NCBI RefSeq assembly: GCF_001545035.1
Contig: NZ_FCOJ02000011.1
Coordinates: forward strand, 87,569-151,568
DNA length: 64,000 nucleotides
Origin: Caballeronia glebae
GTDB taxonomy: Bacteria; Pseudomonadota; Gammaproteobacteria; Burkholderiales; Burkholderiaceae
Direction: 5' to 3'
Each line of letters begins with the position of its first letter. Position 1 is the stretch's first letter. A program made the translations under genes and the position numbers. The notes below the pieces were generated by a model that was not told where the DNA came from, made no database searches, and was given only the letters and a program-made list of their open reading frames with translations. Below, piece by piece: positions 57,586 through 64,000 of the stretch.

Positions 57586-58548
57586 ATGCGTATCATCCTT
57601 GCTCAACCCCGCGGCTTTTGTGCGGGCGTGGTCCGTGCGATCGAAATCGTCGATCGGGCCCTGGAACGGCATGGCGCACCGGTTTATGTGCGTCACGAGA
57701 TCGTTCATAACCGCCATGTGGTGGACAACCTGCGTAGCAAGGGCGCGCGTTTCGTCGAAGAACTCGATGAAGTTCCGCACGGCGCGGTCGCGATTTTCAG
57801 CGCGCACGGCGTCGCGCGGAGCGTCGAGAAAGACGCGAAAACGCGTGGGCTCGACGTGCTGGACGCCACTTGTCCGCTCGTCACGAAGGTTCACGTGCAG
57901 GGCCGTCAATATGTATCGCAGGGACGCACGCTCATTCTGATCGGCCATGCGGGTCATCCGGAAGTCGAAGGCACCATCGGGCAGATTCCCGGCGTCGTCG
58001 TGCTGGTGCAAAGCGAAGCCGAGGTCGAGAAGATGACGCTCGCGCCCGACATGCCCGTCGCTTACGTCACGCAGACCACGCTTTCGGTCGACGACACGCG
58101 CGGCATCATCGACGCGTTGCAGCGCCGCTTCAGCGATATCGTCGGCCCGGACACGCGCGACATCTGCTATGCGACGCAAAACCGGCAGGCCGCCGTGCGC
58201 GAGCTGTCGGATCGGGTGGAGGTGCTGCTCGTGGTCGGCGCCACCAACAGTTCCAATTCGAACCGCCTGCGGGAGATCGGCGCCGAGAGCGGCGTTCCGA
58301 GCTACCTCGTCGCGGACGGTTCGGAGATCAGGCCGGAATGGTTTGCCAATGTGCAAACGGTCGGCATTACGGCGGGGGCTTCGGCGCCCGAGGAAATGGT
58401 CAAACATGTGATCGATGCCCTGCGCACGTTCGGACACGTCGAAGTCACGACGATGAACGGCCGCGAGGAAAAGGTCGAATTCAAACTCCCCGCGAAGCTC
58501 ATTCAGCCGGTCGCCGCCGTTGCGGCAACCGCGGTTCGCGAAGAATAA
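57586..58548 (+). CDS. ispH: 4-hydroxy-3-methylbut-2-enyl diphosphate reductase IspH
   Basis: A 320-residue iron-sulfur enzyme that forms IPP and DMAPP in the last step of the MEP isoprenoid pathway. Cluster cysteines lie in [13 protein letters not shown] (C12), [12 protein letters not shown] and [13 protein letters not shown] region; the active-site Glu segment and TNSSNSNRL are present. An upstream in-frame ATG at 57532 adds 18 codons without family similarity. It directly precedes hpnH (13 bp), which points to supply of isoprenoids for hopanoids. Confidence 0.96.
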   Translation: MRIILAQPRGFCAGVVRAIEIVDRALERHGAPVYVRHEIVHNRHVVDNLRSKGARFVEELDEVPHGAVAIFSAHGVARSVEKDAKTRGLDVLDATCPLVTKVHVQGRQYVSQGRTLILIGHAGHPEVEGTIGQIPGVVVLVQSEAEVEKMTLAPDMPVAYVTQTTLSVDDTRGIIDALQRRFSDIVGPDTRDICYATQNRQAAVRELSDRVEVLLVVGATNSSNSNRLREIGAESGVPSYLVADGSEIRPEWFANVQTVGITAGASAPEEMVKHVIDALRTFGHVEVTTMNGREEKVEFKLPAKLIQPVAAVAATAVREE

Positions 58549-58561
58549 GCAGAGGACACAA

Positions 58562-59716
58562 TTGTCTATCCCAATGCTCCAGAAGGCCCGCGTTGGCGCC
58601 TACATCTTCAAGCAGCACCTGAGCCGCAACAAGCGTTATCCGCTCGCGCTGATGCTGGAACCGCTGTTCCGCTGCAATCTCGCCTGTAACGGCTGCGGCA
58701 AGATCGACTATCCGGACCCGATCCTGAACCAGCGCCTGTCGCTGGAAGAGTGTCTCGGCGCAGTCGACGAGTGCGGCGCGCCGGTCGTGTCTATCGCGGG
58801 CGGCGAGCCGTTGCTGCACAAGGAAATGCCGCAGATCGTGAAGGGCATCATGGCGCGCAAGAAGTTCGTGTATCTCTGCACGAACGCGCTTCTGATGGAA
58901 AAGAAGATGGACGATTACGAGCCGAGCCCGTACTTCGTCTGGTCGGTTCACCTCGACGGCGACCGCGAGGCGCACGATCACTCGGTCTCGCAGCCGGGCA
59001 CTTACGACAAGGCTGTCGCCGCCATCAGGGAAGCGAAGCGCCGCGGCTTTCGCGTGAACATCAACTGCACGCTGTTCAACGACGCCGAACCCGAGCGCGT
59101 CGCAAGGTTCTTCGACACGCTCGGCCCGATCGGCGTCGATGGCATCACGGTCTCGCCGGGCTATGCCTACGAACGCGCGCCGGATCAGCAGCACTTCCTG
59201 AACCGCGAAAAGACCAAGAATCTGTTCCGTGAAATCTTCAAGCGCGGCAACAACGGCAAGAACTGGGCGTTCAGCCAGTCCACGTTGTTCCTCGACTTCC
59301 TCGCGGGCAACCAGACGTATCAATGCACGCCTTGGGGCAACCCGGCGCGCACGGTGTTCGGCTGGCAGAAGCCGTGCTATCTGGTCGGCGAAGGTTACGT
59401 GAAGACCTTCAAGGAACTGATGGAAACCACCGACTGGGACAAGTACGGCACGGGCAAGTACGAGAAGTGCGCGGACTGCATGGTCCACTGCGGCTTCGAG
59501 GCGACCGCCGTGATGGACACGGTGGCGCATCCGCTGAAGGCCGCGAAGATCGCTCTGTCGGGTCCGCGCACGACGGGCGCGTTCGCCAAGGATCTGCCGA
59601 TCGACACGCAGCGTCCGGCCGAGTACGTGTTCTCGCGACATGTGGAGATCAAGCTGGAAGAGATCGGGCGGGCGCAGAAGAACAAGGGCGCGAAAACGGC
59701 GGCAGTGGTGAATTGA
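58562..59716 (+). CDS. hpnH: Adenosyl-hopene transferase HpnH (radical SAM)
   Basis: A 384-residue B12-independent radical SAM enzyme that attaches the adenosyl group to hopene, starting extended hopanoids. The SAM-cluster cysteines are C38, C42 and C45 (LFRCNLACNGCGK). A second Cys set in the C-terminal part (YEKCADCMVHCGFE) is typical. The start is TTG at 58562, because the resulting MSIPMLQKARVGAYI matches the family and SD GAGG lies 6 bases upstream; the ATG at 58574 would truncate it. A strong terminator follows. Confidence 0.94.
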   Translation: MSIPMLQKARVGAYIFKQHLSRNKRYPLALMLEPLFRCNLACNGCGKIDYPDPILNQRLSLEECLGAVDECGAPVVSIAGGEPLLHKEMPQIVKGIMARKKFVYLCTNALLMEKKMDDYEPSPYFVWSVHLDGDREAHDHSVSQPGTYDKAVAAIREAKRRGFRVNINCTLFNDAEPERVARFFDTLGPIGVDGITVSPGYAYERAPDQQHFLNREKTKNLFREIFKRGNNGKNWAFSQSTLFLDFLAGNQTYQCTPWGNPARTVFGWQKPCYLVGEGYVKTFKELMETTDWDKYGTGKYEKCADCMVHCGFEATAVMDTVAHPLKAAKIALSGPRTTGAFAKDLPIDTQRPAEYVFSRHVEIKLEEIGRAQKNKGAKTAAVVN

Positions 59717-59743
59717 GTCGCGTTTTCTGCCGGTAGAAATGCG

Positions 59744-59777
59744 AAGGGCGAACGGCTTCAGGTCGTTCGCCCTTTTT
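59744..59777 (+). terminator. Intrinsic terminator after hpnH
   Basis: Perfect 11-bp stem AAGGGCGAACG / CGTTCGCCCTT (59744-59754 and 59764-59774), 9-base loop, then further T residues. Confidence 0.9.
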
Positions 59778-59853
59778 CTATCTGCCGAGGCACAAAAAAA
59801 CGCGACGGCTCTCACCGCCGCGTCGTTGTCACCCGCCACTACACAATTTCAAC

Positions 59854-60048
59854 TCAGCAGCACTTCCCCGCTCCCGACCCATACCTCGCCTCCTGCCGCT
59901 CGCGGAAAAACTCCGCGTAGGTCATGACCGGCTTGTCGGGATGCGTCGTCTGCATGTGCGTGACATACGCGTCGTAATCAGGCATCCCGACCATCAGGCG
60001 CATTGCCTGGCCGAGATACCGCCCTGCCTGCCGAAGATCGCTGAACAT
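59854..60048 (-). CDS. YbdD/YjiX family small protein
   Basis: A 64-residue cytoplasmic protein of the YbdD/YjiX family. Contains the family core [39 protein letters not shown] and ends in KCC. Members are encoded next to CstA-type transporters and are thought to work with them. SD AAGGAG precedes ATG 60048. It follows cstA by 25 bp in one operon. Confidence 0.92.
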   Translation of the reverse strand: MFSDLRQAGRYLGQAMRLMVGMPDYDAYVTHMQTTHPDKPVMTYAEFFRERQEARYGSGAGKCC

Positions 60049-60073
60049 TGCTTGCTCCTTTCCCGGCCGACGC

Positions 60074-62158
60074 TCAATGGCCCGAACGCACGGCCGCGCT
60101 CGAACCCGCCGGCATCGCTTCGAACGGCGTCTCGCGCACCGTCGGCTTCGATTCGCGACGCGCGCGCAGCACCGCCAGCACGCCATACACCGCGATACTC
60201 ACCACCACGAAGATGAACAGGCCGGAAAGCGCCGCATCGACGTAATCGTTGAAGATGATGCGCTGCATCTCCGCGAGCGACTTGGCCGGCGCCATCACCT
60301 TGCCCGCGTCGTAGGCGTCCTTCAGCTTGCCCGCGTGCGCGAGAAAACCGACTTTCGGATTCGCGTCGAAGATCTTTTGCCAGCCGGCCGTCAACGTGCA
60401 GATGAGCAGCCAGATGGTCGGCACGAGCGTGACCCACGCGTAGCGCTCGCGCTTCATCTTGAACAGCACGACCGTGCCGAGCATCAGCGCGATGCCCGCG
60501 AGCATCTGATTCGAGATGCCGAAGAGCGGCCACAGCGTGTTGATGCCGCCGAACGGATCGACCACGCCCTGATACAGGAAGTAGCCCCATGCGGCGACGC
60601 ACAGCCCCGTCGCGATGAGGTTGGCCGGCAGCGATTCCGTGCGACGCAGTGCCGGATGGAACGTGCCGAGCAAGTCCTGCAGCATGAAGCGGCCGGCGCG
60701 CGTGCCCGCGTCGACGGCGGTCAGGATGAAGAGCGCCTCGAACAGAATGGCGAAGTGATACCAGAACGCCATCATCGCCGGGCCGCCGATTACCTGATGA
60801 AGAATGTGCGCCATGCCGACCGCGAGCGTCGGCGCGCCGCCGGCACGCGCGATGATGGTCGTCTCGCCGACCGCCTTCGCCGTCGACGTCAACATGTCGG
60901 GCGTCAGCACGAAGCCCCAGCCCGTGACGGTCTGCGCGACCGCTTCGGGCGTCGAGCCGAGCAGCGCGGCCGGGCTGTTCATCGCGAAGTACACGCCCGG
61001 CTCGATCACGCAGGCGGCGACGAGCGCCATCATCGCGACGAACGATTCCATCAGCATCGCGCCGTAGCCGATGAAGCGCATGTTGACTTCGTTGTCGATC
61101 ATCTTGGGCGTCGTGCCCGACGAGATCAGCGCGTGAAAGCCCGACACCGCGCCGCACGCGATCGTGATGAACAGGAACGGGAACAGATTGCCCGACCACA
61201 CCGGCCCGCTGCCATCGACGAACTTCGTGAAGGCCGGCATCTTGAGCTCCGGCGCGACGATCAGAATGCCGATCGCGAGGCCCAGAATCGTGCCGATCTT
61301 GAGGAACGTCGACAGATAATCGCGCGGCGCGAGCAGCAGCCACACCGGCAGCACTGACGCCACGAAGCCGTAGCCGATCAGAATCCACACGAGCTGCACG
61401 CCAGTGAACGTGAAGAACGGCGCGAGCGTCGCCGATTGCGCGACCTGTCCGCCGTACACGATCGCGAGCATCAGGCCGACGAAGCCGATGATCGACACCT
61501 CGCCGATGCGCCCCGGACGAATGTAGCGCGTATAGACGCCCATGAAGAGCGCGATCGGAATCGTCGCCGCCACCGTGAACGTGCCCCACGGCGAATTGGT
61601 GAGCGCCTTCACGACGATCAGCGCGAGCACCGCGAGAATGATCACCATGATGAGGAACGCGCCGAACAGCGCGATTACGCCGGGCACGGTGCCGAGTTCC
61701 ATCTTGATGAGATCGCCGAGCGAGCGGCCGTCGCGACGCGTCGAGATGAACAGGATGACGAAGTCCTGCACCGCGCCCGCGAACACGACGCCGCCGAGAA
61801 TCCACAGCATGCCGGGCGTGTAGCCCATCTGCGCCGCCAGCACGGGGCCGACGAGCGGACCCGCGCCCGCGATCGCCGCGAAGTGATGGCCGAACAGCAC
61901 GTACTTGTTGGTCGGCACGTAGTCGAGGCCATCGTTATGACGAACGGCCGGCGTCATGCGCAGGCCGTCGAGCTGCAGCACCTTCGACGCGATGAAGCGC
62001 GAATAGAACCGGTAAGCGATGAGATAGACGCAGACCGCCGCGATGACGATCCAGAGTGCGCTGATACGCTCGCCGTGCGCGAGCGCTATGGTGCCGAATG
62101 CGAACGCGCCCAAGAGCGCGAGCGCGATCCAGCCCAGGAATCCGGAAGCCCGATTCAT
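60074..62158 (-). CDS. cstA: Carbon starvation protein CstA-type transporter
   Basis: A 694-residue inner-membrane protein with about 16-18 helices, of the CstA/BtsT family of pyruvate and peptide transporters. Family landmarks include [25 protein letters not shown] near residue 85-110, [18 protein letters not shown], and [17 protein letters not shown]. The substrate (pyruvate or another short carboxylate or peptide) is inferred from relatives. It is divergent from a cache-domain two-component system, which probably controls it, as BtsSR-like systems do elsewhere. Confidence 0.94.
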   Translation of the reverse strand: MNRASGFLGWIALALLGAFAFGTIALAHGERISALWIVIAAVCVYLIAYRFYSRFIASKVLQLDGLRMTPAVRHNDGLDYVPTNKYVLFGHHFAAIAGAGPLVGPVLAAQMGYTPGMLWILGGVVFAGAVQDFVILFISTRRDGRSLGDLIKMELGTVPGVIALFGAFLIMVIILAVLALIVVKALTNSPWGTFTVAATIPIALFMGVYTRYIRPGRIGEVSIIGFVGLMLAIVYGGQVAQSATLAPFFTFTGVQLVWILIGYGFVASVLPVWLLLAPRDYLSTFLKIGTILGLAIGILIVAPELKMPAFTKFVDGSGPVWSGNLFPFLFITIACGAVSGFHALISSGTTPKMIDNEVNMRFIGYGAMLMESFVAMMALVAACVIEPGVYFAMNSPAALLGSTPEAVAQTVTGWGFVLTPDMLTSTAKAVGETTIIARAGGAPTLAVGMAHILHQVIGGPAMMAFWYHFAILFEALFILTAVDAGTRAGRFMLQDLLGTFHPALRRTESLPANLIATGLCVAAWGYFLYQGVVDPFGGINTLWPLFGISNQMLAGIALMLGTVVLFKMKRERYAWVTLVPTIWLLICTLTAGWQKIFDANPKVGFLAHAGKLKDAYDAGKVMAPAKSLAEMQRIIFNDYVDAALSGLFIFVVVSIAVYGVLAVLRARRESKPTVRETPFEAMPAGSSAAVRSGH

Positions 62159-62458
62159 GGCGTCTCCTTAGTTATTGACCCTGTGGGCCGATGATTGCGC
62201 CGTGATAGCGCATTGGGCGGTAGTATTCGCTTTCGCCCGGGCGCTTACAAGCGCATAACTACGTATGCGCGCTACGTGGCTTCACGTAGCGGAAAACCCC
62301 AAGGTCCGTTCGCATACGAAATCGCCATGCGAACGGCCGAGTCAGATCAAGCAACACCAAGCAACACACGCCGCCGCCATGCGCCGCAATTCGGGCGTTC
62401 CCGAAGGCTTGCCCCGCAGTGGGCGACGCATGGCCGTTTTGTATGTGAACAGATTTCA
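62159..62458. other. 300-bp divergent intergenic region, cstA / histidine kinase
   Basis: Promoter region of both units. It contains a perfect dyad at 62271-62290 and a third related CTACGTA motif at 62259-62265. No gene was seen; the frame upstream of the kinase lacks coding character. Confidence 0.55.
62271..62290. promoter_or_regulatory. Inverted repeat with TACGT half-sites between cstA and the kinase gene
   Basis: GCTACGTG and CACGTAGC form perfect 8-bp arms around GCTT. A further CTACGTA lies 6-12 bases upstream. Placed between divergent promoters, this is a good candidate operator for the LuxR-type regulator encoded at 63876. Confidence 0.55.
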
Positions 62459-63886
62459 ATGAATCTCAAGGCAAAGATCTTCCTGCTCGCGATCGTGCCG
62501 TTCGCGCTCGCGATCGGCGGGATCACCTACGGCGTTCGTCAACAGGCGCAATCGCTCGCGCAGGCGCAGCACGACACGACGCAGGCCGCGTATGTGTCGA
62601 GCAAGGAAATCGAACTGCGGCATTACGTCGAGATCGCGAAGAGCGCGATCGCGCCATACTACGACGCGCCCGCCAACGATCCGCGCAGCGACGAAGAACG
62701 CCGACGCCTCGCGCTCGACGCGCTCCAGCGGCTCGACTTCGGGCAGGACGGTTACTTTTTCGTTTACACGATGCACGGCACGTCGCTCATGCATCCACGC
62801 CAGCCCGATCTCGTCGGACGCGATCTCTGGCTGATGCGCGATCCGAACGGCGCGCTGACCATTCAGGAGCTGATCCAGCAGGCATCCAAAGGCGGCGGCT
62901 ACGTGCGCTACGTTTGGCGGCGGCCATCGACCGGCCTGCTCGCGCCGAAGCTCGGCTATGTCGTGCCGCTCGAACGCTGGGGCTGGATGATGGGCACGGG
63001 CATCTATCTGGAGGATGTCGAGACGACGCTCGCGCGCATCGATTCGCAGGCGGCCGTGAACATCCGGCGCACGCTCATGTGGATCGGGCTGATCGCGTTC
63101 GCCGCGCTCGCGATCATCGCGGCGTGCGGCGCGGTGCTCAATATCAGCGAGCATCGCAGCGCCGACGCGAAGCTGAAGCGCCTCGCGCGGCAAGTGGTGG
63201 ATTCACAGGAACAGGAACGCGCGCGGCTGTCGCGCGAATTGCACGACGGAATCAGCCAGATGCTCGTCTCGGTGAAGCTGCTGCTCGAATCGGCGCTCGC
63301 GCGTTTCGAACGCGGCGCGGCGCGCGAGCCGACCGCCGAGGCCGCGCTCGCGACGAGTCTCGGACGTCTTTCCGGCACGCTGCGCGAAGTGCGCCGCATC
63401 TCGCACGCGCTGCGTCCCGCGATGCTCGACGATCTCGGTCTCGCCGCCGCGCTCGAACAACTCGCGCGCGAGTTCGACGGACAGAACGGCACCGAAGTGC
63501 GCTTCGAATCGACGCACGACGGCAAGCCTTGTGCGCCGCAGCGCGCGACGCTGCCCGATCCCGTCAACACGGTGCTCTTTCGCATCGCGCAGGAAGCGCT
63601 GACCAACATCGCGCGGCATGCGCAGGCGTCGCGCGCGGCGCTCACGCTCGATATCGCGACGCACGCCGTCACGCTCGACATCACCGACAATGGCCGCGGC
63701 TTCGACGCGCACGACGCATTCTCCGATCCGGCGAGCGGCGTCGGCCTGCGCAACATGCGCGAGCGGCTCGACGCGCTCGGCGGCATGCTCGCGATCAGTT
63801 CGCAGCCGGGCCGCACGTCGATCGCGGCGAGCGTGCCGCTGCCGCTCGCCGCGCCGAATCTACAAGGACACACCGATGAGCGCTGA
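62459..63886 (+). CDS. Cache-domain sensor histidine kinase (HisKA_3)
   Basis: A 475-residue membrane kinase. Helix at residues 7-25, a periplasmic single cache domain (about 30-190, with DGYFFVYTMHGTSLMHP and LVGRDLWLMRDPNG, features of carboxylate-sensing caches), second helix about 205-228, then the dimerisation helix with phospho-acceptor His in ARLSRELHDGISQML and a HATPase ending GVGLRNMRERLDALGG. Encoded divergently from cstA and overlapping the response regulator by 11 bp, it likely senses a small carboxylate such as pyruvate or acetate (inference). ATG 62459 starts the first helix. Confidence 0.92.
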   Translation: MNLKAKIFLLAIVPFALAIGGITYGVRQQAQSLAQAQHDTTQAAYVSSKEIELRHYVEIAKSAIAPYYDAPANDPRSDEERRRLALDALQRLDFGQDGYFFVYTMHGTSLMHPRQPDLVGRDLWLMRDPNGALTIQELIQQASKGGGYVRYVWRRPSTGLLAPKLGYVVPLERWGWMMGTGIYLEDVETTLARIDSQAAVNIRRTLMWIGLIAFAALAIIAACGAVLNISEHRSADAKLKRLARQVVDSQEQERARLSRELHDGISQMLVSVKLLLESALARFERGAAREPTAEAALATSLGRLSGTLREVRRISHALRPAMLDDLGLAAALEQLAREFDGQNGTEVRFESTHDGKPCAPQRATLPDPVNTVLFRIAQEALTNIARHAQASRAALTLDIATHAVTLDITDNGRGFDAHDAFSDPASGVGLRNMRERLDALGGMLAISSQPGRTSIAASVPLPLAAPNLQGHTDER

Positions 63887-64000
63887 AACCGCCCGCATCA
63901 TTCTCGTCGACGATCACCCGCTCGTGCGCGACGGCTTGCGCGCGCGCCTCGACTCCGTACCGCATCTCAGCGTGATCGGCGAGGCCGGCAGCGCAAAGGA
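63876..64000 (+). CDS. Response regulator, 3'-truncated by window edge
   Basis: The first about 41 residues of a receiver domain (ARIILVDDHPLVRDGLRARL) are visible; the rest lies beyond the window. The start ATG overlaps the kinase gene by 11 bp, indicating translational coupling. By analogy with HisKA_3 partners it should be a LuxR/NarL-type DNA-binding regulator, but the output domain is not in view. Confidence 0.88.
   Translation, partial: MSAETARIILVDDHPLVRDGLRARLDSVPHLSVIGEAGSAK

Overview
The window reads as chromosomal or megaplasmid DNA of a Burkholderiaceae bacterium, probably Paraburkholderia or Caballeronia. Supporting signs are uniformly high G+C, strong codon bias, a form IC RuBisCO operon, monomeric NADP isocitrate dehydrogenase, hopanoid genes, CstA with YbdD, and many families typical of that group. 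No rRNA, tRNA, CRISPR array, transposase or phage gene was seen. The first and last genes are cut by the window edges.

Positions 1-32,900 form a methylotrophy and C1-metabolism island. It opens with a sigma-54 activator translationally coupled to two tetrahydromethanopterin (H4MPT) biosynthesis genes (dmrB and a dihydropteroate-synthase-like gene). After a thioredoxin-fold gene and a PIN-type toxin-antitoxin pair comes a minus-strand Calvin cycle operon, cbbL-S-X-F-P-T-A (12,643 down to 4,564). Divergent from cbbL lies a textbook sigma-54 promoter, then the tiny gene pqqA, a DUF447 gene and mfnB. The methanofuran genes mfnD-mfnF-mfnE follow on the minus strand, with a HisA-like gene divergent from mfnD. 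Next is one plus-strand run: fhcB-A-D-C (formyltransferase/hydrolase complex), a cytochrome b561, pqqB-C-D-E and a LuxR-type response regulator, nearly all joined by 4-bp overlaps. A convergent histidine kinase, a TonB receptor, a periplasmic beta-propeller, a DUF2380 protein and a SulP transporter close the region. Together these encode PQQ for a quinoprotein alcohol dehydrogenase, the formaldehyde-to-formate C1 branch with its cofactor synthesis, and CO2 fixation. The dehydrogenase itself (xoxF/mxaF) and fae, mtdB and mch are not in the window.

Positions 35,376-45,758 are ordinary accessory and housekeeping genes: small hypotheticals, a VOC protein, a J-domain protein, a PhnZ-like HD oxygenase, an MFS exporter, a lytic transglycosylase, three low-complexity secreted proteins, an Mpo1-like protein, RarD, EgtD and acylphosphatase.

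Positions 45,808-51,551 form a four-gene minus-strand signalling operon (hybrid kinase, CheR, CheB, REC-kinase).

Positions 51,726-59,716 hold hopanoid genes (hpnA, hpnB, ispH, hpnH) interrupted by icd. The window ends with ybdD and cstA, divergent from a cache-domain histidine kinase and the start of its response regulator.

The most notable points are the sigma-54 promoter upstream of pqqA together with the sigma-54 activator inside the H4MPT operon, the roughly 10.5-kb separation of pqqA from pqqBCDE, the lack of an adjacent cbbR, a HisA-like enzyme with intact catalytic aspartates in the methanofuran locus, and the TonB/beta-propeller/DUF2380 set beside the PQQ genes.
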